Shown: positions 54,201-62,394 of the stretch, piece after piece
Numbering within the stretch: the first letter of the stretch is position 1
Layout of the letters: every line of letters begins with the position of its first letter
Source: Parapedobacter koreensis
GTDB lineage: Bacteria > Bacteroidota > Bacteroidia > Sphingobacteriales > Sphingobacteriaceae
Assembly (NCBI RefSeq): GCF_900109365.1
Contig: NZ_FNZR01000001.1
Location: 558,001 to 622,000, forward strand
Reading direction: 5' to 3'
DNA length: 64,000 bases
Program-made: the position numbers and the translations under genes
Notes under the pieces: model-generated
Told to the model about the DNA's origin: nothing
Seen by the model: the letters and a program-made list of their open reading frames with translations, nothing else
The model's database searches: none

Positions 54201-54697
54201 ATTTCAAAACCCTGGGTCCGAAAGTGGGTAAAGACATGAAGTCCGTGGCGACGGCTATCCAAGCATTCACGCCGGAAGATATTGCCGTATTGGAACATGA
54301 CGGTCAAATCGCAATACGCAACACACCATACACCATTCAGCTCACCGATGTCGAAATCATTGCTGAGGATGTGGCCGGATGGCAGGTAGCTAATCTTGGT
54401 AAACTCACAGTGGCCCTGGATATCCACATCACACCGGAACTGAAAAATGAAGGCATTTCCCGCGAATTAGTCAATCGCATCCAGAATCTCCGTAAAGAAC
54501 GTGGGTTTGAGGTAACGGATCGGATTAACGTGAGTTTGACCAATATACCGGATATTACCGAAGCCGCAACGGTTAATTTATCTTATATTCGCACCGAGAT
54601 ATTGGCAGACTCTTTGATATTTGAGGATACCCTTGTCAACGGTGACACTATAGAAATTGCGGAAAGGGAATTGAACGTTTTAATTGAAAAAGTGTAA
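51284..54697 (+). CDS. ileS: Isoleucyl-tRNA synthetase
   Basis: 1137-residue class I synthetase. HIGH-type motif as GMPGIHH near residue 48, KMSKR in GNKMSKRLGN near 690, editing (CP1) domain between them with ILAWTTTPWTLPANSAL, and an anticodon-binding helical domain. The HIHH variant and the C-terminal part without a Cys-rich zinc finger place it with the eukaryote-like (type 2) IleRS common in Bacteroidota. A TTG directly before this ATG is not needed as start. Followed 4 bp later by the DksA-like gene. Confidence 0.97.
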   Translation: MYKEYKQLNLPEIGKDILARWQAENIFEKSITQRPASKPYTFYEGPPSANGMPGIHHVMARAIKDIFCRYKTLKGYQVKRKGGWDTHGLPIELAVEKTLGITKEDIGKTLSVADYNAACRREVMKYTDVWNDLTEKMGYWVDLENPYITYKNEYIETLWWILKEFHKKGLLYKGYTIQPYSPAAGTGLSSHELNQPGTYRPVKDTTVVAEFRIKKDQVHPAMAALFEDENEDTAILAWTTTPWTLPANSALVVGKDIRYVKVRTFNPYTFEPVSVVLAKELIGRYFKPEGQAISLKDYNQGDKIIPWEIRTEFSGSELLNLRYHQLLPYVTNEELEQHAFRVIAGDFVTIEDGTGIVHSSATFGADDFRVSKENDVPGVFVKDENGKEVPIVDKRGRFVKEIGEFGGRFVKEEYYSDAERAAEGFKPTDVLIAIKLKEENKAFEVKRYEHSYPHCWRTDKPILYYPLDSWFIRTTAMKDELVALNKTINWKPEATGTGRFGNWLENLVDWNLSRSRFWGTPLPIWRSEDENEEICIGSIEELKARIESSLASGTLNDEEKTKLQEYLHKFGTDELDLHRPYVDDIVLVSDAGQKLYREPDLIDVWFDSGAMPFAQWGLDHKKLAVGSDTPFKTGFEGAYPADFIAEGVDQTRGWFFTLHAISTMLRHSVAFKNVVSNGLVLDKNGNKMSKRLGNAVDPFTTIEKYSADATRWYMISNASPWDNLKFNEEGLDEVRRKFFGTLYNTYAFFALYANIDKFAYQEADLPLASRPEIDRWISSLLNSLTKEVDGYYADFEPTKAARAIQTFVDEHLSNWYVRLCRRRFWKGEYTEDKISAYQTLYTCLNTIAKLMSPIAPFFSDRLYLDLNNATGKEQAESVHLADFPAYHADLVDKALEERMALAQDISSLTLSLRKKTGINVRQPLNKILLPVLDEDFRQQVEKVKDLVLSETNIKEVEFITDTSGIIKKRIKPNFKTLGPKVGKDMKSVATAIQAFTPEDIAVLEHDGQIAIRNTPYTIQLTDVEIIAEDVAGWQVANLGKLTVALDIHITPELKNEGISRELVNRIQNLRKERGFEVTDRINVSLTNIPDITEAATVNLSYIRTEILADSLIFEDTLVNGDTIEIAERELNVLIEKV

Positions 54698-54701
54698 AAA
54701 T

Positions 54702-55088
54702 ATGGCAAATAACAGCGAAAAAACACGGTATAGTGATGCAGAGTTGCAAGAGTTTAAGGAAATTATTTTGGAAAAACTCCGTGTAGCCAAAGAGGAACTG
54801 TCAGCCTTGACCAAATCGTTGAACGCTAGCAACGCCAATGGAACTGACGATACGGCAGGAACATTCAAGACCCTAGAAGATGGCTCTGCCACGTTGGAGA
54901 AAGAGCAGACCAACCAATTGGCTGCCCGGCAGAAAAAATTCATCGACAACTTAGAAGCTGCATTGGTACGCATTGAAAACAAAACCTACGGCATTTGCCG
55001 TGAAACCGGCAAGCTCATCCAAAAGGAACGCCTTCGTGCCGTACCGCATACGACATTGAGCATGGAAGCCAAGTTGAAACAATATTAG
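54702..55088 (+). CDS. DksA/TraR-family protein with degenerate zinc finger
   Basis: 128 residues with an N-terminal coiled-coil (EFKEIILEKLRVAKEELSALTKSL) and C-terminal globular part YGICRETGKLIQKERLRAVPHTTLSMEAK. Only one Cys of the C4 zinc finger remains, which is normal for the Bacteroidota form. Predicted to bind RNA polymerase in the secondary channel. Start at 54702 (MANNSEKT), 4 bp after ileS; co-transcribed with ileS and probably lspA. Confidence 0.9.
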   Translation: MANNSEKTRYSDAELQEFKEIILEKLRVAKEELSALTKSLNASNANGTDDTAGTFKTLEDGSATLEKEQTNQLAARQKKFIDNLEAALVRIENKTYGICRETGKLIQKERLRAVPHTTLSMEAKLKQY

Positions 55089-55091
55089 AAC

Positions 55092-55159
55092 CAGCTATCG
55101 GCTTTCAGCTATCGGCTTCCGGCTTTATTGAATAGGCTGGATGGTTGATAGCTGAAAGC
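55092..55159. repeat. Direct and inverted repeats between the DksA-like gene and lspA
   Basis: CAGCTATCGGCTT occurs twice (55092-55104 and 55106-55118). GCTTTCAGCTATC (55101-55113) is inverted as GATAGCTGAAAGC (55147-55159), a 13-bp perfect stem. It is the kind of intergenic palindrome repeated through Sphingobacteria genomes. Confidence 0.6.
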
Positions 55160-55181
55160 TGATTGGCCGACAGCTAAAACT

Positions 55182-55832
55182 ATGAAAGGCTATACCAAAC
55201 CCCTTATACTGATCGCTTCAGTACTGCTGATAGACCAGCTTTCCAAATTTTGGATTAAGCTCAATATGTCCCTTGGACAAGAATACAAAATTTTGGGTAA
55301 TTGGTTTATCATTCACTTTACCGAGAATAATGGCATGGCCTTCGGCCTCGAATTTGGCGGTGAATCCGGTAAATTGGCCTTATCCCTGTTTCGCATAGCA
55401 GCGGTTATCGGAATAGGATATGGCTTGCATTACATGATCAAGCATAAATACCATCGGGGTTTCATTCTCAATGTAGCATTGATATTTTCCGGAGCAATGG
55501 GCAATATCATCGATTCGACGTTTTATGGCCTGATTTTCAGCGAAAGCACTTGGTTTGAGACCGCTAAGCTTTTCCCTGCCGGGGGTGGCTATTCCAGCTT
55601 GCTCCACGGCAAGGTAGTGGACATGTTATATTTCCCCATCATCTCTGGAACATTTCCTACGTGGTTGCCGCTATGGGGCGGCGACGATTTTTTGTTTTTC
55701 CGACCAGTATTTAACATTGCCGATTCTGCGATTACCGTAGGTGTAGCGCTTATCCTGCTTTACCAAAAACGTTATTTTAAGGAAGAAGTCGTCGAGCCAG
55801 AAAGCTATAATAGCGAAGTGGTGGAGGATTGA
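55182..55832 (+). CDS. lspA: Lipoprotein signal peptidase II
   Basis: 216-residue inner-membrane aspartyl protease with four helices that cleaves prolipoprotein signal peptides. Catalytic aspartates lie in KVVDMLYFP and NIADSAITVG; TENNGMAFG is the family's third block. Longer than the usual 160-170 residues because of an insertion between the last two conserved blocks, as in other Bacteroidota. It processes the many lipoproteins encoded in this window. Confidence 0.95.
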   Translation: MKGYTKPLILIASVLLIDQLSKFWIKLNMSLGQEYKILGNWFIIHFTENNGMAFGLEFGGESGKLALSLFRIAAVIGIGYGLHYMIKHKYHRGFILNVALIFSGAMGNIIDSTFYGLIFSESTWFETAKLFPAGGGYSSLLHGKVVDMLYFPIISGTFPTWLPLWGGDDFLFFRPVFNIADSAITVGVALILLYQKRYFKEEVVEPESYNSEVVED

Positions 55833-55834
55833 TC

Positions 55835-55867
55835 AAGCGCGCGGCAAGAATAACTTGACGCGCGCTT
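55835..55867. terminator. Bidirectional terminator between lspA and gnd
   Basis: AAGCGCGCG (55835-55843) and CGCGCGCTT (55859-55867) form a perfect 9-bp GC-rich stem with a 15-nt loop, between two convergent genes, 2 bp after the lspA stop. Confidence 0.75.
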
Positions 55868-55895
55868 ACTATTAATGGCAATATAATTACCCGTT

Positions 55896-57350
55896 TTACA
55901 CATCATAGGTGGTGGAAGATGTCTCTCCGCCCCTACCTGTCCAGTTCGTATGGAAGAATTCCCCCCGGGGCTTATCCACCCGTTCGTAGGTATGCGCACC
56001 GAAATAATCCCGTTGAGCTTGCAGCAAGTTGGCCGGCAGCCGTTCGCAGCGGTACCCATCGTAGTAAATCAATCCAGCACTGATACACGGCACAGGAATA
56101 CCATTGGTAATCGCCGACGCCACCACTTTCCGCCATCCACTTTGGGCGGCTTGTATTTTCTCCTTAAAGAAATCATCCAATATCAAATTGGGCAAGGCGG
56201 GATTTTTATCAAACGCTTCCTTGATTTTACCAAGGAATGCCGAGCGGATGATGCAGCCTTCACGCCACATCAAGGCGATACTTCCATAGTTGAGCTCCCA
56301 GCCATATTCTTTGGCCGCTACAGCCATCATCTGGAAGCCCTGTGCATAGGAAATCACCTTGGCAGCATACAGGGCATCGCGTAGGTCATTGATGAACGCC
56401 TGCCTGTCACCATCAAACGACGGCGTAGGCCCGTGTAGCACGTTAGAAGCGGCCACACGCTCGTCTTTCAGTGCCGATAAACACCGGGCAAAGACCGATT
56501 CGGCGATCAGCGTGAGGGGCACGCCCAAGTCGAGCGCTACCGTACCCGTCCATTTGCCCGTTCCCTTCTGTCCGGCGGTATCGAGGATTTTGTCTACCAA
56601 CGGCAAGCCGTCCTCATCCTTGAACGCCAGGATGTCCCGCGTAATTTCAATCAGGTAGCTATCCAACTCCCCTTCATTCCATTCTTTAAACACTTCGTGC
56701 ATCTCGTCGGGTGTCATGCCCAGCACCTCTTTCATGATGTGGTATGTTTCATTGATAAGCTGCATATCGCCATATTCGATGCCGTTGTGTACCATCTTGA
56801 CAAAATGCCCGGCACCACCAATGCCCACCCAATCGCAGCAGGGCGTACCGTCAGCCACTTTAGCGGCGATGGCCTGGAAAATTGGTTTAATGGCCGGCCA
56901 TGCTGCGGCCGATCCGCCCGGCATAATGGAAGGTCCCAAGAGCGCTCCTTCTTCGCCACCGGACACACCGGTACCGATGTATAATAGCCCCTTGCTCTCC
57001 ACATACTTGGTGCGGCGTTCCGTATCCGGGAAATGGGAATTTCCCCCATCAATGATGATGTCGCCCGGCTCCAAATGGGGAATCAGTAATTCGATGAAGT
57101 CATCAACAGGCTTTCCCGCTTTGACCATCAGCATGATTTTGCGGGGTGTTTTAAGTGAGCCGATTAAATCCTCGATGGAGGTGGCCCCATAAATGTTTTT
57201 GCCTTTTGCCCGGCCATTGACAAAACGTTCTACTTTATCCACTGTACGGTTGTAAGCCGTCACATGAAAGCCTTTGCTTTCCATATTGAGAATGAGGTTT
57301 TCCCCCATCACAGCGATACCAATGACGCCTATATCGGATTTGTCTTGCAT
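55896..57350 (-). CDS. gnd: 6-phosphogluconate dehydrogenase, decarboxylating
   Basis: 484 residues. NADP-binding start GVIGIAVMGENLILNMESKGF, substrate block GGEEGALLGPSIMPGG, and ILDTAGQKGTGKW with the catalytic Lys/Asn region (HFVKMVHNGIEYGDMQ). Converts 6-phosphogluconate to ribulose 5-phosphate. It has a good Shine-Dalgarno sequence and a -7 box of its own. Confidence 0.97.
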   Translation of the reverse strand: MQDKSDIGVIGIAVMGENLILNMESKGFHVTAYNRTVDKVERFVNGRAKGKNIYGATSIEDLIGSLKTPRKIMLMVKAGKPVDDFIELLIPHLEPGDIIIDGGNSHFPDTERRTKYVESKGLLYIGTGVSGGEEGALLGPSIMPGGSAAAWPAIKPIFQAIAAKVADGTPCCDWVGIGGAGHFVKMVHNGIEYGDMQLINETYHIMKEVLGMTPDEMHEVFKEWNEGELDSYLIEITRDILAFKDEDGLPLVDKILDTAGQKGTGKWTGTVALDLGVPLTLIAESVFARCLSALKDERVAASNVLHGPTPSFDGDRQAFINDLRDALYAAKVISYAQGFQMMAVAAKEYGWELNYGSIALMWREGCIIRSAFLGKIKEAFDKNPALPNLILDDFFKEKIQAAQSGWRKVVASAITNGIPVPCISAGLIYYDGYRCERLPANLLQAQRDYFGAHTYERVDKPRGEFFHTNWTGRGGETSSTTYDV

Positions 57351-57377
57351 ATATATCTCCTTTTGTTCCCAAAGTTA
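57351..57377 (-). promoter_or_regulatory. gnd: gnd promoter -7 box and Shine-Dalgarno
   Basis: Minus-strand TAACTTTG (57370-57377, exact TAnnTTTG) followed by AAAGGAGA (57356-57363), 5 nt before the ATG. A full Shine-Dalgarno is uncommon in this phylum and fixes the start. Confidence 0.75.
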
Positions 57378-57432
57378 TGCTTTACGCATTACGAAAAAAA
57401 CAAAAAAAGAAAAATGTGATTATTATGATATC

Positions 57433-57531
57433 GGCGCTAAACCCGCTATCGCGGTTGGGAAGCAGAACATTAACATATTTTATTTGCCCTGCGGCTGTTC
57501 AAAATTCTAAATCAAAATGTATTTTAGCGCC
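57433..57531. repeat. Long-range inverted repeat before the second GH43 gene
   Basis: GGCGCTAAA (57433-57441) and TTTAGCGCC (57523-57531) are perfect 9-bp inverted copies 81 bp apart; the right copy ends 19 bp before the GH43 start. Could be a looping operator pair or chance. Confidence 0.35.
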
Positions 57532-57550
57532 AAACAAACCCGGATATCCG

Positions 57551-58528
57551 ATGAATACATTTCGTACATACTGCACCCTGTCCCTTGCATGGCTTTGTAT
57601 AGCCGGCCTTACGCAACCCCTGTTTGCCCAGCAAAATCCCATCATTCCCGGCTGGTACGCCGATCCGGAAGGCATCGTCTATGGCGATCGGTTTTGGGTA
57701 TACCCTACCTATTCTGCCCCTTATGAAGAGCAAGTCTTCTTCGATGCCTTTTCTTCTCCGGATCTCGTCAACTGGACCAAGCATCCGCGCATCATCGATA
57801 CGGCGGAAGTCAAATGGGCCAAGCGGGCCATGTGGGCTCCCGGCGTGCTGGAAAAAGACGGCAAATACTATTTCTTCTTTGCGGCCAATGACGTACACGA
57901 AGGGCAGGTCGGCGGCATTGGGGTAGCCGTAGCTGACAGGCCCGAGGGGCCATTCAAAGACCTACTGGGTAAGCCGCTCATCAATGACATCGTAAATGGC
58001 GCACAGCCCATCGACCAGTTTGTATTCAAAGACAAAGACGGCACCTATTATATGTATTACGGCGGATGGCGGCATTGCAACATCGTCCGGCTGAATGACG
58101 ACTTCACCGGCTTAGTGCCTTTCGACGATGGCGAGATCTACAAAGAAGTGACCCCTGAAAGCTATGTAGAAGGGCCGTTCATGTTCATGCGGAATGGCAA
58201 CTATTACTTCATGTGGTCCGAAGGCGGCTGGGGCGGCCCCCACTATAAAGTAGCGTACGCTATCGCGGACTCCCCTTTCGGCCCGTTTAAGCGGGTCGCC
58301 ACCATCCTGGAGCAAGATCCCGAAATCGCTACCGGTGCGGGCCACCACTCCGTCATTCAGGTACCCGGCAATGACCAATGGTATATCGTATACCATCGCC
58401 GCCCATTGGATAAGAAAGGCGCTAACGAACGGGTGACCTGTGTGGACGAAATGCACTTTGACGAAGACGGCTACATCATGCCCGTCCAGATGACGCATAC
58501 TGGCGTACGCCACCCACTCCGCAACTAA
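57551..58528 (+). CDS. GH43-family glycosidase, secreted (second copy)
   Basis: 325 residues with signal peptide ending LFAQ. Catalytic triad visible as D38 (GWYADPEG), D155 (PIDQFVF) and E207 (VEGPFMF). Only moderately alike the 2578-3576 enzyme, so of a different subfamily. The start at 57551 was chosen because it opens the signal peptide. It stands outside any PUL, between gnd and an RmlD-like gene, so its substrate cannot be inferred from context. Confidence 0.88.
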   Translation: MNTFRTYCTLSLAWLCIAGLTQPLFAQQNPIIPGWYADPEGIVYGDRFWVYPTYSAPYEEQVFFDAFSSPDLVNWTKHPRIIDTAEVKWAKRAMWAPGVLEKDGKYYFFFAANDVHEGQVGGIGVAVADRPEGPFKDLLGKPLINDIVNGAQPIDQFVFKDKDGTYYMYYGGWRHCNIVRLNDDFTGLVPFDDGEIYKEVTPESYVEGPFMFMRNGNYYFMWSEGGWGGPHYKVAYAIADSPFGPFKRVATILEQDPEIATGAGHHSVIQVPGNDQWYIVYHRRPLDKKGANERVTCVDEMHFDEDGYIMPVQMTHTGVRHPLRN

Positions 58529-58563
58529 CGCCAGTTTTAGGCTTATATAGCGCAAAAGTATCT

Positions 58564-58571
58564 TATCTTTG
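58564..58571 (+). promoter_or_regulatory. -7 box of the RmlD-like gene
   Basis: TATCTTTG, 26 nt before the start at 58598. Confidence 0.65.
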
Positions 58572-58597
58572 GGCGCGCAACTTTTTGACAAACGGAT

Positions 58598-59530
58598 ATG
58601 ATTGCTGGCTCACCTTTACATACAAAAAAAATCCTCGTCACGGGAAGCAATGGCTTGCTAGGCCAAAAAATTACGGATTTGGCACTTCCTGGTGCGGCCA
58701 TTGAACTGATAGCCACCTCCAGGGGCGAAAACCGCCATCCCACAAAGGAAGGTTATCGGTATATCGACCTGGATATCCTCGACGAGTCGCGGCTTCGGGA
58801 TGTCATTGCCGAATACAGGCCGGAAGTCATCATCAACACGGCAGCAATGACCAACGTAGACACTTGCGAACATGACCCCGAAGGTTGCCACCAGTTAAAT
58901 GTGGTCGCCGTGGCTCAACTGGTTTCATTGAGCGAAGAATTCGGCATCCATTTTATCCACCTATCTACTGACTTTATCTTTGACGGCGAAGACGGTCCTT
59001 ACGCGGAGGATGATATACCGCGCCCGTTGAGCCTGTATGGCCAAAGCAAGCTGGACGCCGAGCATATCATCCAACAGTCGAGTTGCAAATGGGCCATCCT
59101 GCGTACCATACTGGTATATGGCGTGGTGGCCGATATGAGCCGGAGTAATATCGTATTGTGGGCCAAAGGCGCACTGGAAAAAGGGCAGCCGCTCAAGGTG
59201 GTGAATGATCAATGGCGTACGCCTACATTGGCAGAGGATTTGGCGGAGGCCTGTATCCTCGCCGCCACGAAGGGAGCCGAAGGCATCTACCACATTTCCG
59301 GCAAAGACATGTTCGCCATCCATGAACTGGTGGCAGCAGTGGCCGATTACTGGGGCCTTGATAAATCCCTGATTGGCGAGGTGAGCTCCGATACATTGAA
59401 CCAAGCCGCACCTCGGCCTAAACGGACGGGCTTCCTATTGGATAAGGCCCGCACCGTGCTGGGATATGAGCCCCACAGTTTTTCAGAGGGACTAGCGTTG
59501 GTGGATCGGCAACTAAAAAACAAAAAATAA
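58598..59530 (+). CDS. RmlD-like NAD(P)-dependent sugar nucleotide reductase (extended SDR)
   Basis: 310 residues. Rossmann start VTGSNGLLGQKI, catalytic YGQSKLDAE (YxxxK) and the THR-like STDFIFDGEDGPYAEDD block match dTDP-4-dehydrorhamnose reductase. No other rhamnose genes are near; many Bacteroidota carry such an isolated SDR of unclear substrate, so I do not assign the rml symbol. It precedes the thioesterase gene by 15 bp and is likely co-transcribed. Confidence 0.8.
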   Translation: MIAGSPLHTKKILVTGSNGLLGQKITDLALPGAAIELIATSRGENRHPTKEGYRYIDLDILDESRLRDVIAEYRPEVIINTAAMTNVDTCEHDPEGCHQLNVVAVAQLVSLSEEFGIHFIHLSTDFIFDGEDGPYAEDDIPRPLSLYGQSKLDAEHIIQQSSCKWAILRTILVYGVVADMSRSNIVLWAKGALEKGQPLKVVNDQWRTPTLAEDLAEACILAATKGAEGIYHISGKDMFAIHELVAAVADYWGLDKSLIGEVSSDTLNQAAPRPKRTGFLLDKARTVLGYEPHSFSEGLALVDRQLKNKK

Positions 59531-59545
59531 TCTCATTTTTGCAGC

Positions 59546-60070
59546 ATGACTCAGAAGTTTGCCCACGAATCCTTCACCGTTATGAATGAATTGGTGCTCC
59601 CTAATGACACCAATACACTGAATAACCTCATGGGCGGCCGCCTGCTCCATTGGATGGACATCGCCGCCGCCATTTCCGCCCAAAAGCATTGCAACCGCAT
59701 CGTGGTGACGGCATCCGTGGATAATGTGTCCTTCAAGCATCCGGTAAAACTGGGTGACGTCATCAGTATCGAAGCCAAGGTCACCCGCGCATTCAATACG
59801 TCTGTAGAGGTACGTCTCGTGGTGTGGGCACAGAATATTCCATCCGGCACCAAAATACGGTCAAACGAAGCTTTTTACACGTTTGTAGCCATTGACCAAA
59901 ATGGCCGGACAATCACCGTACCCCAATTGGTGCCCGAAACGGATGATGAAAAAAAATTGTACAATGAAGCGCTCCAGCGCCGCGAACTCCGGTTGATATT
60001 GGCCGGGAAGCTGAAGCCAAAAGACGCAAAAGAACTTCAACAGCTATTTAAGGAAGTAGTAAAAGACTAA
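59546..60070 (+). CDS. Hotdog-fold acyl-CoA thioesterase
   Basis: 174 residues, single hotdog domain with FTVMNELVLPNDTNTLNNLMGGRLLHWMDIAAAISAQKHC (the Asp/Asn active-site region) and VTASVDNVSFKHPVKLGDVI, matching the YciA/BACH type. It hydrolyses acyl-CoA to fatty acid and CoA in the cytoplasm. Convergent with a small membrane protein gene. Confidence 0.9.
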   Translation: MTQKFAHESFTVMNELVLPNDTNTLNNLMGGRLLHWMDIAAAISAQKHCNRIVVTASVDNVSFKHPVKLGDVISIEAKVTRAFNTSVEVRLVVWAQNIPSGTKIRSNEAFYTFVAIDQNGRTITVPQLVPETDDEKKLYNEALQRRELRLILAGKLKPKDAKELQQLFKEVVKD

Positions 60071-60095
60071 GTTATCAGCCAGATAGCTGCTATCC

Positions 60096-60308
60096 TTATC
60101 TTCTCCGCGGGACAAGCAGCAGGACTACACCAGCTACCAGAATGATTCCCCCCACGTAAGGAGGCCAGTTGACCTGCTCCTCTTTATCGGCGGTAACCTC
60201 CAGAGAGCCGATATCCACCACTTTTTCCTCGCGGGTAAACGAAAAGCCGGTCCATACCAGCATGAGTGCACCAACAACGATTAAGATAATTCCAACTGTC
60301 TTTGCCAT
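60096..60308 (-). CDS. Small membrane protein with two helices, function unknown
   Basis: 70 residues from MAKTVGII (an upstream ATG at 60335 would add nine). Helices at about 5-22 and 48-65 flank a polar loop with DIGSLEVTADKEEQVNWPP. The C-terminus is basic (VPRRR). Resembles a family of small Bacteroidota proteins of unknown role. Confidence 0.6.
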   Translation of the reverse strand: MAKTVGIILIVVGALMLVWTGFSFTREEKVVDIGSLEVTADKEEQVNWPPYVGGIILVAGVVLLLVPRRR

Positions 60309-60353
60309 ACGGTTTGCTTTTTGAGTATCCAACAAAGACAGCCGGAAAATGTT

Positions 60354-61325
60354 TTATTTCGCGGGCGTGATGGTGATTTTCCTGAATTCCACGGGACCGT
60401 GGTCGCCTTGGATGTAGATAGGCCCCGGATCGCCTTCGTTGCTATCCAATGCACCGCCAGTAATGCCTGGAATCTCTTGGTTGGCTATTACGGTCTTGCC
60501 ATTGGCTACGATAGTGACCATCCGGCCCACCAACGTAATGTCAAAGGCCTGCCATTCACCGGGGCTTTTAGCAGCAATTTCACTGGGCGTAAGGAACCCG
60601 TAGACGCCTCCATAAAGCACATTGGAAGGATGTTCATCTTTCGGGGTATCCATAATCTGCACTTCATGGCGCCCACGCAGGTATATTCCGCTGTTGCTTC
60701 CCGCAGGGTACCTGAACTCGACGTGCAGTTTGAAGTCGGTGAATTTGGCCTCGGAAATCAGGTTGGATCCCGAGCGTGGGCTGGTCAATATCCCATCGCG
60801 TACGACCCATTGGTTTTCACCAAGGGCCCTCCATCCGTTCAGGTCTTTACCATTAAATAATTCAATAGGATTGGCCCATACCGGTTCGGCCGAACGCACC
60901 AGATAAGGTGCTTTTACGCCTTCCCATGAGTAGGATTTGCCATCGGGTTTTGTGACGGTACCTTCAATTCCTGGGCCGACGAGCCTACCCGATACCACCA
61001 GATCGCCACCTCCCTGTTCCCACTGCGGTGGAATGCTGAACGAAAATGCGCCGTTTTCAATCACCACTTCCGAAACCGGTCGGGCACTGCCCTCTGTACT
61101 TACGAAACTGCCTACCAGCGTATGATTTCCGGATAACTTGACCTCCAGCCACGAAGGCGCAGGCTTACCGTTTCGATCAATGGTAATATCCCAGCGTCCA
61201 ATGAGTTCTTTGCCGGGCACATTTTGTGCTTGTGCATACGTGCAGCAGGTGTTCAAGGACAATGCTGCCGTGAGTGCAGCAACCAATGCTGGCGTAAGCG
61301 TAGCTTGTAACATACGGTGATACAT
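60354..61325 (-). CDS. DUF1080 (3-keto-disaccharide hydrolase-like) secreted protein
   Basis: Single-domain member with an N-terminal beta-sandwich addition: signal peptide ending YAQAQ; about 45-140 a small beta domain (LIGRWDITIDRNGKPAPSWLEV); about 155-323 the DUF1080 domain (PIELFNGKDLNGWRALGENQWVVRDGIL, DFKLHVEFRYPAGSNSGIYLRGRHEVQIMD, GPVEFRKITITP). The EVQI block holds residues conserved in hydrolases that cleave 3-keto-glycosides. Start at 61325 (MYHRML); the frame is open further upstream. It may work on the same class of product as the exported oxidoreductases of the left-hand cluster, but it is 30 kb away and without the repeat promoter. Confidence 0.82.
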   Translation of the reverse strand: MYHRMLQATLTPALVAALTAALSLNTCCTYAQAQNVPGKELIGRWDITIDRNGKPAPSWLEVKLSGNHTLVGSFVSTEGSARPVSEVVIENGAFSFSIPPQWEQGGGDLVVSGRLVGPGIEGTVTKPDGKSYSWEGVKAPYLVRSAEPVWANPIELFNGKDLNGWRALGENQWVVRDGILTSPRSGSNLISEAKFTDFKLHVEFRYPAGSNSGIYLRGRHEVQIMDTPKDEHPSNVLYGGVYGFLTPSEIAAKSPGEWQAFDITLVGRMVTIVANGKTVIANQEIPGITGGALDSNEGDPGPIYIQGDHGPVEFRKITITPAK

Positions 61326-61347
61326 GGTTAATGATTTACAATAAACG

Positions 61348-61755
61348 TTATTCATTCGCGAGTTGTACGATACGGTCAAATTCCTCCCGTGCGAGCGGCA
61401 TTACCGACAGTCGCCCCTGGCGCACCAACGCTATGTTTTGGAGCAACGAATCTGCTTTGATCGTTTCAAGCGTGATGGGTTTCTTCAGGGTTTCCACGGG
61501 TGCCAAATCCACTACCACCCAACGTTCATCGGTTGTAGTAGGATCTTGGTAGTGCTCCTTCACCACTTTGGCAATGCCTACTACTTCCTTGCCCTCATTG
61601 CTGTGGTAAAACAACACCAAATCGCCTGCTTTCATAGCTTGCAAATTGTTGCGTGCCTGATAGTTGCGCACACCGTCCCAAAAGGTTTGCTTGTCCTTGA
61701 GGAATTGTTGCCAGCTGTATTTGAACGGTTCTGATTTTACGATAAAGTAGTTCAT
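61348..61755 (-). CDS. EVE domain protein
   Basis: 135 residues, a complete EVE (PUA-like) domain: YFIVKSEPFKYSW, WDGVRNYQARNNLQAMKAGDLVLFYHS, and VRQGRLSVMPLAREEFDRI. EVE domains bind modified bases in DNA or RNA. A stand-alone copy like thymocyte nuclear protein 1. Located 2 bp before the gldC stop on the same strand. Confidence 0.92.
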   Translation of the reverse strand: MNYFIVKSEPFKYSWQQFLKDKQTFWDGVRNYQARNNLQAMKAGDLVLFYHSNEGKEVVGIAKVVKEHYQDPTTTDERWVVVDLAPVETLKKPITLETIKADSLLQNIALVRQGRLSVMPLAREEFDRIVQLANE

Positions 61756-61757
61756 GC

Positions 61758-62108
61758 TTAGTTTTGCTTTTGCGTCACTTCCATCTTTTCGGCAAAATGG
61801 TCACAATAGTCGCGCAAATCGCCGATGACCGCTTTTGCCACCGCATCCTCTCCTGCAGCACGGATGAAGGTATCGCCCAATGTTTGCAAGGTTTCATAGA
61901 AAAAGCGTTTCATCTCATCCAATGGCATATCCTTTGTCCATAGATCGATACGCAACGAGTTTTTATAGTGATGATCCCATAAGGCGAGAAACATGGCTTT
62001 GGCCGGCAGGGCTTCCTTATTTTCGCCATCGGTCGATTCCCAGTTAATATTATCCGGCACGTTGTTGTCGTCCAGTTCAATAGTCAGTTTTATTTCTGCT
62101 TTTTTCAT
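61758..62108 (-). CDS. gldC: GldC-like gliding motility protein
   Basis: 116 residues (MKKAEIKLTIELDDNNVPDNINWE). The pattern DxxxVPxxIxWxxxD, followed by KAMFLALWDHHYKNSLRIDLWTKDMPLDEMKRFFYETLQTLGDTF, matches GldC, a soluble protein linked to gliding and type IX secretion in Bacteroidota. Start at 62108 was chosen because an upstream alternative overlaps the previous gene. Many non-gliding species also keep gldC. Confidence 0.8.
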   Translation of the reverse strand: MKKAEIKLTIELDDNNVPDNINWESTDGENKEALPAKAMFLALWDHHYKNSLRIDLWTKDMPLDEMKRFFYETLQTLGDTFIRAAGEDAVAKAVIGDLRDYCDHFAEKMEVTQKQN

Positions 62109-62145
62109 GCTTAGTTTTAGTTTAGCGTTATCCGCGTTCCATACC

Positions 62146-62394
62146 TTACCATACATTCATTATCCAAATCGCCAGCACCACAAATACCACAAACACACTC
62201 TCGGCCATCCACACTCGTTTGATGCTGCGCAGCATCAACCTAAAAAACTGGTCGGCTGCCACCAATATCAGCAAAAGTAACAAAAACCAACCAATGGTAC
62301 CCATACCAATTTCGCCGGCAACTAGCTGCCATAGCAACCAAGTCATCAGTAACGCCGACGCGATATTCAGTGGTGTAATCCGCAGTGATCTCAT
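62146..62394 (-). CDS. Small membrane protein, function unknown
   Basis: 82 residues with three probable helices (about 12-27, 32-50, 62-80). It starts within the stop of the DEAD-box gene (ATGA overlap, 62391-62394), so translation is coupled. Not recognised. Confidence 0.65.
   Translation of the reverse strand: MRSLRITPLNIASALLMTWLLWQLVAGEIGMGTIGWFLLLLLILVAADQFFRLMLRSIKRVWMAESVFVVFVVLAIWIMNVW

Noticed and set aside
58598-59530. Assigning rmlD and a dTDP-rhamnose pathway
   Set aside because: No rmlA, rmlB or rmlC in the window; isolated SDRs of this type often have other substrates.
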